A DNA stretch of 18,666 nucleotides. Source: Deltaproteobacteria bacterium (GTDB lineage: Bacteria; Desulfobacterota; Desulfobacteria; Desulfobacterales; SURF-7). Positions 7,397 through 14,332 of this stretch are shown in pieces. Position 1 is the stretch's first letter, and each line of letters starts with the position of its first letter. Made by a program: the position numbers and the translations under genes. The stretch is taken from NCBI GenBank assembly GCA_019307665.1, contig JAFDJC010000016.1, positions 1-18,666 on the forward strand. The letters are read 5' to 3'. The notes under the pieces are model-generated. The model was not told the origin of the DNA, made no database searches, and saw only the letters and a program-made list of their open reading frames with translations.

Positions 7397-7870
7397 CTAT
7401 CCGAAATTAAAAAGAAGGTACGAACCTAACTTGTCATAGTGTTCGGTATGGGAGAACTCCGCTCCGATTGACAGGTTTTTGATGCTTCTTACAATAACCT
7501 CCTTATTGACGACGGATCGCTGTTTGTCATCGAGGATAAATTCAAGGTTCAGCTTATCTCCGGGTACCAAGTCTTGGGGAGAGTTAAGCTTGATTCTCAA
7601 TCCTGAGCGGGAAAGATCCGTAACGGTCATGTTGCCACGACCAGAATTTTTTATGTTAATAAATGTGCCGGTGAGATTAAGGTTCTTTCTGATATGTTTT
7701 CTTCTTTCAAGAAGCACTGAATAGGAATGCCCGCAAGGACACTTGCACTTGACCCGGACAGCTGTTTCAATATTTTTGTATTTGCTTACATCCGTAGTTT
7801 TCGATTTTTGACATTCAGGACAGACAAATGTGGCGGTATTGTTTTGCGCGATAAATACTTTTTGCGACAT
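7397..7870 (-). CDS. Zinc-ribbon + PilZ domain protein (predicted c-di-GMP receptor)
   Basis: This 157-residue cytoplasmic protein joins an N-terminal zinc-ribbon-like module to a PilZ domain. The first has C17-x2-C20 and the Cys cluster C42-x-C44-x-C46, with Cys spacing suited to one zinc. PilZ domains bind cyclic di-GMP through an R-x3-R motif and a D/N-x-S-x2-G motif. Here these are R57-K-H-I-R61 and D85-L-S-R-S-G90, both intact, so ligand binding is expected. The C-terminal strands (RSIKNLSIGAEFSHTEHYDKLGSYLLF) complete the barrel. GAGGGA lies 6 bases before ATG 7870. It stands alone: 167 bases of AT-rich DNA separate it from the radical SAM gene upstream on the same strand, and no flagellar, pilus or diguanylate cyclase gene is near. 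Its output target is unknown; the ribbon could mediate protein or nucleic-acid contact. Confidence 0.88.
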   Translation of the reverse strand: MSQKVFIAQNNTATFVCPECQKSKTTDVSKYKNIETAVRVKCKCPCGHSYSVLLERRKHIRKNLNLTGTFINIKNSGRGNMTVTDLSRSGLRIKLNSPQDLVPGDKLNLEFILDDKQRSVVNKEVIVRSIKNLSIGAEFSHTEHYDKLGSYLLFNFG

Positions 7871-7906
7871 GGCAATCCCTCGAGGTTTTAAAAATTATTG
7901 TCTTCC

Positions 7907-7928
7907 TTCAAATTTTTTAAATTTTGAA
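7907..7928. repeat. AT-rich near-perfect inverted repeat upstream of the PilZ gene
   Basis: TTCAAATTT (7907-7915) and AAATTTTGAA (7919-7928) form an imperfect palindrome with one extra A in the right arm. A second small inverted repeat, CAAGT-GAAAA-ACTTG, lies at 7934-7948. Both are in the 5' region of the PilZ gene, 37 or more bases before its start. They could be operators or simply AT-rich upstream DNA; I could not place a convincing promoter in 7871-8037. Confidence 0.35.
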
Positions 7929-8037
7929 TGATTCAAGTGAAAAACTTGTCATATTACAGCCTAAAAAAACAGACTATTCATTGAATGTCAACTCATCATA
8001 TTTACAAACAGCACTATCCCGAAAAACGGTCTGATTT

Positions 8038-9051
8038 TTACAACTCAATGCCATCGATCAGTGCATCACAGAAAGGACATCTGCTGTTTTTAATCAGATT
8101 TTTTTTAACCTGGAATCCGTAACGATCTATAAGACATTTTTTACAAGCGTAACAGAAAGTGCTTTCTCCTTCTTCTCCCGGCACATTACCGGTATATACA
8201 TATTTCAGACCGGCCTTAAAGCCTCTTTGGCGGGCGTCAATGATCGTTTTAATAGGTGTCGGTGGGCGATCTGTAAGCCTGTAAGTCGGATGAAACCTGC
8301 TGATATGCCATGGCGTTTCAGTGCCCAGAGAGTTGGCGATAAATGATGCAAGCTGGTCTATTTCATCAGGGTTATCATTGAGGCCGGGAATAAGAAGCGT
8401 CGTGACCTCAACAAAAATACCAAGCGATTTCATATTCATAAGGGCTTCTTTGACAGGCTCGATACGGGCGTTGCACAAGGTTTTATAAAAATCATCATTA
8501 AACGCTTTCAGATCAACATTTGCTGCATCTAGAAAAGGAGCGATCATTTGAATAGCTTCCCGAGTCATGAAACCGTTAGTAACAAATATATTTTTCAGAC
8601 CTTTTTTTTGGGCCAGTTTTGCTGTTTCCAATGCTAATTCAAAATAGATAGTCGGCTCGGTATAGGTATAGGCAATGGTCCGGCAATTAGTTTTAAAAGC
8701 GTCATCCACAATGTCTTCTGGGGTGGAATATTTTCCAGGAATTGAAACCCGGTTTACAGTTGAAAATTGTGCGATATCAGCATTCTGGCAGAACCGGCAC
8801 TTGAAATTACATCCGACTGTTGCGATTGAATAGGATAGGCTGCCCGGCGTAACGTGAAATAAAGGTTTTTTTTCAATGTGATCAATTTGTCTTGCGATAA
8901 CTTTATTGTAAACCAGAGTTTCAAGTATCCCGGACCTGTTTTCCCTGACACCGCATATACCTTTTTTGCCATCCTTTATAATGCATTGGTGACTGCAGAG
9001 ATTGCATCTGACCTTATTATCATCCAGTTTTTCGTATAGATAGGCTTCCAT
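8038..9051 (-). CDS. amrS: AmrS-like radical SAM protein (AmmeMemoRadiSam system)
   Basis: This is a radical SAM enzyme of the COG1180 group. The best match by architecture is AmrS, whose genomic partners are usually Memo and AMMECR1 proteins; neither is in this window. The 337-residue protein has an N-terminal Cys set (C16, C19, C23, C33), the radical SAM cluster motif C81-x3-C85-x2-C88, the SAM-binding strand region TYTEPTIYFE, FVTNGFMT and VDLKAFNDDFY, and a C-terminal Cys-rich ribbon (FCYACKKC...CPFC). Pyruvate formate-lyase activases are related but lack the N-terminal and C-terminal Cys sets. I chose ATG 9051 because MEAYLYEKLDDNKVRCNLC is the usual N-terminus; the frame is open to 9090 through a less likely start. 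It overlaps the preceding methyltransferase gene by 32 bases, so the two are translationally linked. The product is unknown for the family. Confidence 0.85.
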   Translation of the reverse strand: MEAYLYEKLDDNKVRCNLCSHQCIIKDGKKGICGVRENRSGILETLVYNKVIARQIDHIEKKPLFHVTPGSLSYSIATVGCNFKCRFCQNADIAQFSTVNRVSIPGKYSTPEDIVDDAFKTNCRTIAYTYTEPTIYFELALETAKLAQKKGLKNIFVTNGFMTREAIQMIAPFLDAANVDLKAFNDDFYKTLCNARIEPVKEALMNMKSLGIFVEVTTLLIPGLNDNPDEIDQLASFIANSLGTETPWHISRFHPTYRLTDRPPTPIKTIIDARQRGFKAGLKYVYTGNVPGEEGESTFCYACKKCLIDRYGFQVKKNLIKNSRCPFCDALIDGIEL

Positions 9052-9835
9052 GGTGCTGATCCGAATCCTCAAATCTAACGTTACCGGCAAAACCGGTCAT
9101 GGCGCCGGGGGATTTTTTTGTTCTATATTTTAGCGTCATAGGGATGGTCCTGTAACGGGGTACCAGCGTGACAAGTACACCTGCGAACGCCCCAAAGGGA
9201 AAACGCTGAATCAATTCTGAAGTTTCAAGCTTTCCCGCCAGCCTGTTTGGGTTGCCGGGAATACAGCAAACGGTTCGCCAGCTTAAAGGAACATCCCCAA
9301 CGACAGACCTGACAAGCTGTCTTATTTTCCATATGCTGAAAAAGCGGGCTTTATTATAGATTGTATCAGAAAATATTCCTTTAATCCTTCGCTGAATTCC
9401 CTTTATTGCAAAACTATTAAGGAAGCCGATAAAAAGGCGGTCTTTTGCAACCCTGCAGGCCTCTTCAATAGCTTTTTGAGGTTGATCTACAAATTCGAGG
9501 GTTGTAAACATGCAGGCATGATTAAAAGAGTTGTCATCAAAAGGGAGGTCCTCTGCATATCCACGATGGAAAGCAGCACGGTTTTGTATTTTTTCAAGCG
9601 CAATATCGAGCATGTATGGTGAAGCATCAAGCCCGGTAATGTTAAGGCCCATTCTAACAAATGGAAGCAGGCTTTCACCCGTACCGCAGCCTATATCGAG
9701 AATCGTCTCCCCAGGCAAAGGCTTCAGCATATCGACCATAAGCTTGCACTCCAGGTCAAGGGTATGCCGATTCTGATCCTTTTTGAGACACTTGTCGTAA
9801 GTGGTGGCATCATGAAAATCGAATACATATCCCAT
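9020..9835 (-). CDS. Class I SAM-dependent methyltransferase (methyltransf_11 type)
   Basis: This 271-residue soluble protein has the Rossmann methyltransferase fold. Motif I is ETILDIGCGTGESL (about 43-56), the acidic residue after strand 2 is in ITGLDASPYML, motif II is EDLPFDDNSFNHACMFTTLEF and motif III is EEACRVAKDRLFIGFL. These show SAM binding, but the substrate cannot be read. The C-terminal 100 residues (ARFFSIWKIRQLV..., PRYRTIPMTLKYRTKK) resemble substrate-cap regions of small-molecule methyltransferases such as the UbiE/Coq5 class. AAGAG precedes ATG 9835. The 3' end runs 32 bases into the radical SAM gene and the last 15 residues look unconserved. The overlap suggests that the two proteins act together. 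It is not a DNA methyltransferase (no N/DPPY motif and no Cys-methylase motif), so it does not pair with the neighbouring HNH gene as restriction-modification. Confidence 0.85.
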   Translation of the reverse strand: MGYVFDFHDATTYDKCLKKDQNRHTLDLECKLMVDMLKPLPGETILDIGCGTGESLLPFVRMGLNITGLDASPYMLDIALEKIQNRAAFHRGYAEDLPFDDNSFNHACMFTTLEFVDQPQKAIEEACRVAKDRLFIGFLNSFAIKGIQRRIKGIFSDTIYNKARFFSIWKIRQLVRSVVGDVPLSWRTVCCIPGNPNRLAGKLETSELIQRFPFGAFAGVLVTLVPRYRTIPMTLKYRTKKSPGAMTGFAGNVRFEDSDQHHGSLSIRKTG

Positions 9836-9850
9836 AAAGTCTCTTTAGAA

Positions 9851-9885
9851 GAAAAAACTTGTTTTTTCAAGGGTAAACACATAAT
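9851..9885 (+). promoter_or_regulatory. Palindrome and candidate promoter between methyltransferase and HNH genes
   Basis: GAAAAAAC (9851-9858), TT, GTTTTTTC (9861-9868) is a perfect 8-base inverted repeat in the 63-base divergent gap. CATAAT (9880-9885) matches the -10 consensus at five of six positions, with TTGTTT (9859-9864) as a weak -35 at short spacing. If real, transcription would begin about 6 bases before ATG 9899, giving a nearly leaderless HNH mRNA. Evidence is motif-level only. Confidence 0.3.
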
Positions 9886-9898
9886 ACCAGACAGAAAT

Positions 9899-10189
9899 AT
9901 GGATAAATTTTCGTATCATATTGATGAATCGGATATAAAAAGGGAAAAAAACAAGGCCAGGGATTTAAGACAGTCCCAATGGTGGAAACGGCGTTGCTCA
10001 AAGGGCGTATGCTGGTACTGTAAAAGGCCGACTTTGCCGCGTGAGCTAACCATGGATCATATCGTAGCCCTTTCAAGGGGCGGTAAAACCACAAAAGGGA
10101 ATGTCGCTCCGGTTTGCAAGGAATGTAATAATAAGAAAAAAGAACTCCTCCCAATGGAATGGGAGGAATATATGAAAAACTATAATTAA
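9899..10189 (+). CDS. Small HNH endonuclease
   Basis: This 96-residue protein has a basic helix (IKREKNKARDLRQSQWWKRR) followed by an HNH beta-beta-alpha-metal domain. Structural zinc pairs are C38-x2-C41 and C73-x2-C76, the catalytic pair is Asp53-His54 in LTMDHIVALSRGG, then Asn68 and C-x2-CNNKKK. All HNH residues are intact, so DNA nicking or cleavage activity is expected from the family. Free-standing genes of this size are common in Deltaproteobacteria and often have no known role. The start is uncertain. ATG 9899 matches where the conserved part begins but lacks a Shine-Dalgarno. ATG 9812 has a weak GGTGG upstream and would add 29 residues, but would overlap the divergent methyltransferase by 24 bases. 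No restriction, toxin or phage partner is adjacent. Confidence 0.85.
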   Translation: MDKFSYHIDESDIKREKNKARDLRQSQWWKRRCSKGVCWYCKRPTLPRELTMDHIVALSRGGKTTKGNVAPVCKECNNKKKELLPMEWEEYMKNYN

Positions 10190-10192
10190 AGG

Positions 10193-10213
10193 TATACAGG
10201 ACACCCTGCTATA
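10193..10213. terminator. Bulged hairpin between convergent genes (possible bidirectional stop)
   Basis: TATACAGG (10193-10200), loop ACAC, CCTG-C-TATA (10205-10213) forms an 8-base-pair stem with a single bulged C, in the 19-base gap between the convergent HNH and MBL genes. There is no poly-T tract on either side, so it would be at best a weak terminator. It overlaps the MBL stop codon. Confidence 0.3.
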
Positions 10214-10952
10214 TAGTCTCTATGGATGCAAACTCCGGTTCATGAAGCGGTAAAAGAATGTCAGCCATCTCTTTTATTTTTAGCATGATGTCATAGGAGT
10301 CATAGGCGTTTACAACAGTTCCGGGAGGAATAACCTCCATCTCCAAAGCTTTTATTTCATTCGGAGGATAAAAATTCTCTTTAATAACACAGAAACTCGT
10401 AATTATAGCCTTTCCTTTTTCTGTTTCGATGATTACGCTCAGGCCGCCTCTGGTATGAACAGGCGTATGCATGACTGAGATACCCGGCACAATTTCACAG
10501 TCATTTGTGACAATTTCTATCTGCCTGTTTTCTTCTATGTCTTCTATGTAATCCTCAAGGTATCTATAATCCAGCGGATGCGGATTGTGGATTGTTTCAA
10601 GTTCTTTTTCATGTATAAAGAATGTTGCGTTTGAGCATTTATAATCGTTTTCACAATGGTCATTGTGAAGGTGCGTATGTATCACTATATCAATATCTTC
10701 CGGCTTTAGCCCAAATCTGTCAAGTCCTTCTTCAAACCTGAAGATCTTGCCATTGATCGATTTTTCTCTCTCTTCAGACTGTATCGGCGTCATCTCTCCT
10801 GTATCAACCAGTATCTTTTTATTCCCGCCTTCCAGATACCAGCAAAAAATCGGAATAGTGAAGTTTTTTCCATTGTTGTACTGATATGTCATCATACTTT
10901 TATCAAAATTTTTTGTTCCCATTACAATGGGATGAATTTTATATGTGCTCAT
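10209..10952 (-). CDS. Metallo-beta-lactamase-fold hydrolase, N-acyl homoserine lactonase-like
   Basis: This 247-residue soluble protein has the MBL fold. Metal site 1 and 2 ligands appear as H94-T... no substitution in H94-x-H96-x-D98-H99 (THLHNDH), H166 in HTPVHTRGG, and the last His in LPLHEP near the C-terminus. The overall layout, with the early strand ILVDTGEMTP and the long insert after HxHxDH, is that of the AHL-lactonase-like subgroup. The Asp that normally bridges the two metals, in a GD motif about 22 residues after H166, is absent: the segment reads IITSFCVIKENF. Lactonase activity is thus not assured. I chose ATG 10952 because GGAGG sits 4 bases upstream; an upstream start at 10979 lacks a site. 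It diverges from argJ, with overlapping promoter elements and tandem repeats in between. Confidence 0.85.
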   Translation of the reverse strand: MSTYKIHPIVMGTKNFDKSMMTYQYNNGKNFTIPIFCWYLEGGNKKILVDTGEMTPIQSEEREKSINGKIFRFEEGLDRFGLKPEDIDIVIHTHLHNDHCENDYKCSNATFFIHEKELETIHNPHPLDYRYLEDYIEDIEENRQIEIVTNDCEIVPGISVMHTPVHTRGGLSVIIETEKGKAIITSFCVIKENFYPPNEIKALEMEVIPPGTVVNAYDSYDIMLKIKEMADILLPLHEPEFASIETI

Positions 10953-10964
10953 CAGGCCTCCATC

Positions 10965-10988
10965 AAAACTTATTAGCAAAACTTATTA
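10965..10988. repeat. Tandem 11-base direct repeat in the MBL leader
   Basis: AAAACTTATTA occurs at 10965-10975 and again at 10978-10988, a 13-base period. On the minus strand it reads TAATAAGTTTT twice, immediately before the GGAGG of the MBL gene and just outside the argJ -35 element. Tandem sites with a period slightly over one helical turn suit cooperative repressor binding, though two copies could be chance in AT-rich DNA. Confidence 0.5.
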
Positions 10989-10989
10989 A

Positions 10990-11018
10990 TTGAAAAGTAG
11001 TAGATGATACTTTATGAT
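10990..11018 (+). promoter_or_regulatory. Sigma-70 promoter of the argJ operon
   Basis: TTGAAA (10990-10995) and TATGAT (11013-11018) each match consensus at five of six positions with an ideal 17-base spacer. The predicted start near 11025 leaves a leader of about 70 bases before ATG 11095. No hairpin or leader peptide was evident in that leader. This is the best promoter match in the window. Confidence 0.65.
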
Positions 11019-11041
11019 ATCTCAAAAATAGCATAAGGCAA
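11014..11041 (-). promoter_or_regulatory. Divergent sigma-70 promoter of the MBL hydrolase
   Basis: On the minus strand TTGCCT (11036-11041; 4 of 6) and TATCAT (11014-11019; 5 of 6) are separated by 16 bases. The -10 overlaps the argJ -10 on the opposite strand, so the two promoters cannot easily be occupied together. Transcription would start near 11007 and run through the tandem repeats. Confidence 0.4.
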
Positions 11042-11094
11042 TTCTTAAATTCAACTGAATAAAATAAACTCTTTAAAGTTAAGGAATGATAATA

Positions 11095-12279
11095 ATGCAA
11101 AATATCGAATGCCCCGGATTTAAAGCGGCCGGCGTTGCGGCGGGTCTGAAAAAAGACGGGCGGAAAGACCTTGGCATAATATTTTCTGAAGTTCCCGCAA
11201 ATGTTGCCGGGGTCTTTACAAAAAACAGCGTACAGGCAGCATGTATTAGTCTTTGTAAAAAAAGAATTGAATCAGGAAAAGCGCAAGCCATTATCGCAAA
11301 CAGTGGGAACGCGAACTGCTGTACTGGAAAAAATGGTATGCGCGATACGATGCTAATGTCGGAATATATCTCACAAGGTCTTGACCTTTCCGAAGAGATG
11401 GTTTTTGTGGCATCAACCGGTGTAATCGGAGTGCCGCTGCCAGTTGATCTTATCAGGTCGGCCATGCCTGATCTGATTGGCTCATTGTCCGGATACGGCT
11501 TTGCCGATTTTGCAGAAGCTGTTATGACAACCGATACTTTTCGGAAGATGAGCAGTCGGCAGGGAATCCATGATGGAAAAAAATTCACGGTTATCGGTGT
11601 TGCAAAAGGTTCCGGAATGATCCATCCTGATATGGCAACCATGCTTTGCTTTGTATGCTCTGACATCGATGCGCCTCCTGAAATGCTTCAGACTATGCTT
11701 GCTTCATCGGTTCATGACTCTTTTAACAGAATCACGGTCGATGGGGATACAAGTACCAACGATATGGTTCTATTAATGGCAAATGGTCTGTCAGGTGTGA
11801 GATTGAACAGCAATTCGGATATGGACGTTTTTCAAAAAGAACTTGATGTTGTATTGAAAGACCTGGCAAGGCAGATTGTAAAAGACGGCGAAGGCGCTAC
11901 AAAACTGGTTGAAATAGAGGTTAAAGGGGCACAGTCAGATAGTGATGCGCGGCTTGTTGCCGATACGGTGGCAAATTCAAACCTTGTAAAGACTGCCTTC
12001 TTTGGACAGGATGCCAACTGGGGAAGGATTATCGCTGCAGCAGGTAGGGCAGGAGCCAAACTTGACCAGGATAAGATCGATATCTATTTTGATGGTATTG
12101 AAATTGTCTCATGCGGAGTCTTCTCCGGTAATGATGCAGAGAGGGAAGCAACAAAGATTCTTGAAAAACCTGAATTTATTATCACCATTGACTTAAATAT
12201 CGGTCAAGGAAAAGCCTCTGTATTGACATGTGATTTTTCAGTTGAATATGTTAAGATTAATGCAGATTACCGAACATAA
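11095..12279 (+). CDS. argJ: Glutamate N-acetyltransferase / ornithine acetyltransferase ArgJ
   Basis: ArgJ moves the acetyl group from N-acetylornithine to glutamate in the cyclic arginine pathway. If bifunctional, it also makes acetylglutamate from acetyl-CoA. The 394-residue protein is full length for the family. The self-cleavage site is present: KGSGMIHPDMATML, where the bond before Thr182 is cut to give alpha and beta chains with Thr as nucleophile. Other family blocks include IIANSGNANCCTG, FVASTGVIGVPLP, DSFNRITVDGDTSTNDM and FFGQDANWGRIIAAAGRAG. I chose ATG 11095, which lies 9 bases after AAGGA; ATG 11086 abuts that site and is less likely. No other arg genes are in the window. The gene is first in a likely operon with the pseudouridine synthase and nucleotide-sugar dehydrogenase, which have no evident metabolic link to it. 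Confidence 0.95.
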   Translation: MQNIECPGFKAAGVAAGLKKDGRKDLGIIFSEVPANVAGVFTKNSVQAACISLCKKRIESGKAQAIIANSGNANCCTGKNGMRDTMLMSEYISQGLDLSEEMVFVASTGVIGVPLPVDLIRSAMPDLIGSLSGYGFADFAEAVMTTDTFRKMSSRQGIHDGKKFTVIGVAKGSGMIHPDMATMLCFVCSDIDAPPEMLQTMLASSVHDSFNRITVDGDTSTNDMVLLMANGLSGVRLNSNSDMDVFQKELDVVLKDLARQIVKDGEGATKLVEIEVKGAQSDSDARLVADTVANSNLVKTAFFGQDANWGRIIAAAGRAGAKLDQDKIDIYFDGIEIVSCGVFSGNDAEREATKILEKPEFIITIDLNIGQGKASVLTCDFSVEYVKINADYRT

Positions 12280-12297
12280 TAGTGTTGGATTTCTTTT

Positions 12298-13002
12298 ATG
12301 CCGATGATGCGCCTGCAGAAATTTCTTTCGACTGCCGGGGTCTGTTCCCGCAGAAAAGGTGAGTCTTATATTATTTCCGGCAGAATTAAGGTGAATGGTA
12401 AAACTGTAACTGAGCTTGGTACAAAAATAGACCCTTCAAAGGATATGGTTGAATTTGATAGTAAGCCGGTTAAGGCAAATGACAGGCTTGTATATATTGC
12501 CTTAAACAAACCAACAGGTTATGTAGCAAGCTGCAGGCAGAAGAAAGAAAAAATTATTCTTGATCTTCTTGCCGGGATACCGGAAAGAATATATCCGGTT
12601 GGCCGGCTTGATAAAGACTCAACAGGGTTGCTTCTCCTGACTAATGATGGGGACCTTCATCAAAAACTCTCACATCCTTCCTTTGATCATGCTAAGGAAT
12701 ATGACGTGACACTGACAAAACCGGTTTCAGATGTCGATCTTGATAAACTTGCTTCAGGAATAGAGCTGAACGGGAGAAAAACACGGCCGGCAACAGTTAA
12801 ACGAATTTCTAAGAAGCATTTTCGGATTATCTTGCTGGAAGGAAGGAATCGGCAAATCCGGCGCATGGCAGAGAAAATCGGCAACCGTGTTGACGGTTTA
12901 AAGCGGATAAGGATATCGAATATAAGACTCGGAACACTTGGCAAAGGGGATTGGCGTTATTTGAAGACAAAAGAAATAGAAGCGTTAAAATCAGAGGAAT
13001 AG
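12298..13002 (+). CDS. RluB/RsuA-family ribosomal pseudouridine synthase
   Basis: This enzyme isomerises a specific uridine in rRNA (23S for RluB, 16S for RsuA) to pseudouridine. The 234-residue protein has an N-terminal S4 RNA-binding domain (MRLQKFLSTAGVCSRRKGE..., residues 4-60) and the synthase domain. Its catalytic Asp105 is in GRLDKDSTGLLLLTNDG, followed by LLEGRNRQIRRMAEKIG and the C-terminal GDWRYL. Length and the N-terminal S4 fit RluB best, but RsuA, RluE and RluF share these motifs, so I leave the symbol blank. The start has only a weak GGAT upstream, and ATGs at 12304 and 12307 are equally possible. It follows argJ by 18 bases and leads the next gene by 2 bases. Confidence 0.92.
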   Translation: MPMMRLQKFLSTAGVCSRRKGESYIISGRIKVNGKTVTELGTKIDPSKDMVEFDSKPVKANDRLVYIALNKPTGYVASCRQKKEKIILDLLAGIPERIYPVGRLDKDSTGLLLLTNDGDLHQKLSHPSFDHAKEYDVTLTKPVSDVDLDKLASGIELNGRKTRPATVKRISKKHFRIILLEGRNRQIRRMAEKIGNRVDGLKRIRISNIRLGTLGKGDWRYLKTKEIEALKSEE

Positions 13003-13004
13003 AT

Positions 13005-14315
13005 ATGGTTAATTATCGTTCGTTGCAGAACAGAGAAGACAGGATTGCCATAATCGGTCTTGGTTATGTTGGATTGCCGCTTGCGGTGCACCTTTCCCGT
13101 CACTTTAAAGTTGTCGGTTTTGATCTTAATCTTGAAAGGATAGAAGAGCTGAAGTCGGGAAAAGATAGAACGCTTGAAGTCTCGGAAGAAGAGCTTGCTG
13201 AAATAGAAATGCAGTTTACAGCTCTCCAGGCTGATATTTCTTTGTGCAGGCTTATTATTGTTGCAGTTCCAACACCTATTGACGAGTATCGCATTCCTGA
13301 TCTTGGTCCTGTTAAAAACGCTGCAATTGCTGCAGGCAGGCAAATGAAGAAAGGGGCATGTGTGGTTTTTGAATCTACAGTCTATCCGGGAGTGACCGAA
13401 GATGTTTGCGTTCCGATTTTAGAGAAAGAATCAGGGTTGAAATTCGGCAAAGAGTTTACAGTAGGGTATTCTCCCGAAAGAATAAATCCCGGGGACAAGG
13501 TTCATACGCTGGACAAAATTGTAAAGATAGTTTCAGGTTCCGATGATGACACCACCGATCTTTTATGCGATGTTTATGGAAAGATCGTAACAGCTGGAAT
13601 TCACAGAGCTTCTTCGATAAAGGTTGCCGAAGCTGCCAAGGTGATTGAAAATACGCAAAGAGATTTAAATATTGCACTGATGAATGAACTTGCCCTGATT
13701 TTCGATAAAATGGGAATCGATACAACGGAAGTGCTTGAGGCATCCGGGACAAAATGGAATTTTCTGCCTTTTCGACCCGGGCTTGTTGGAGGACATTGTA
13801 TAGGCGTTGATCCTTATTATTTAACATTCAAGGCTGAATCAATGGGCTACCATCCTGAGATTATCCTTGCCGGCAGAAGAATAAATGACAGTATGGGTAA
13901 GTATGTAGCTGAACGTATGGTTAAGCTGCTTATCAATGCTGAAAAAAAAGTGCATGACTCTAAAGTCGCTTTTCTTGGCATCACTTTTAAGGAAGATGTT
14001 CCGGATTTAAGAAACACTAAAGCAATTGACATCATAAAGGAACTTGAAGATTACGGTGTAAAAGTTCTTGTACACGATCCTCTTGCCGACAAAAATGAAG
14101 CTCAAGAATATTATGGCATAGAACTGCAAGACCAGAGTGTCTTGCAAGACGTTGATGCGGTGATCATAGCAGTTGCCCATTCCGACTATAAGCATATCGG
14201 CCTTTCAGGGATAGCAAACATGTGCGGGGGGGGCGACTCGATTGTTGTCGATGTAAAGGGACTTTTTAAACCATCGGGTAGAGAGGCCGGAAAGATCACA
14301 TACTGGCGGCTGTAA
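13005..14315 (+). CDS. UDP-N-acetylglucosamine 6-dehydrogenase (TviB/WbpA-like nucleotide-sugar dehydrogenase)
   Basis: This NAD-dependent enzyme oxidises the C6 hydroxyl of a UDP-N-acetylhexosamine (GlcNAc or GalNAc) to the uronic acid in two steps, for surface polysaccharide or O-antigen. The 436-residue protein has an N-terminal Rossmann domain (RIAIIGLGYVGLPLA), AVPTPID, the central domain with the helix after MNELALIFDKMGIDTTEVLEA, the catalytic Cys265 in GGHCIGVDPYY, and a C-terminal UDP-binding domain (FLGITFKEDVPDLRNTKAIDII). The segment KWNFLPFRPGLVGGHCIGVDPYYLT favours the TviB/WbpO group over UDP-glucose dehydrogenase. AGAGGA sits 6 bases before ATG 13005; the longer frame to 12951 overlaps the pseudouridine synthase gene and is unlikely. 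No glycosyltransferases or polysaccharide exporters are close by, so its pathway partners lie elsewhere. It converges with the response regulator gene across 17 bases without a visible terminator. Confidence 0.92.
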   Translation: MVNYRSLQNREDRIAIIGLGYVGLPLAVHLSRHFKVVGFDLNLERIEELKSGKDRTLEVSEEELAEIEMQFTALQADISLCRLIIVAVPTPIDEYRIPDLGPVKNAAIAAGRQMKKGACVVFESTVYPGVTEDVCVPILEKESGLKFGKEFTVGYSPERINPGDKVHTLDKIVKIVSGSDDDTTDLLCDVYGKIVTAGIHRASSIKVAEAAKVIENTQRDLNIALMNELALIFDKMGIDTTEVLEASGTKWNFLPFRPGLVGGHCIGVDPYYLTFKAESMGYHPEIILAGRRINDSMGKYVAERMVKLLINAEKKVHDSKVAFLGITFKEDVPDLRNTKAIDIIKELEDYGVKVLVHDPLADKNEAQEYYGIELQDQSVLQDVDAVIIAVAHSDYKHIGLSGIANMCGGGDSIVVDVKGLFKPSGREAGKITYWRL

Positions 14316-14332
14316 TTTGCAATATTCGATTC

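Noticed and set aside
7969..7991. TTGACA on the minus strand (7986-7991) as a PilZ promoter
   Set aside because: The -10 position at 16-18 base spacing is a T-run, not a TATAAT-like element.
9020..10189. Methyltransferase plus HNH nuclease as a restriction-modification or defence pair
   Set aside because: The methyltransferase has no DNA-methylase motif IV and looks like a small-molecule type. The genes are divergent, and no specificity or other defence gene is present.
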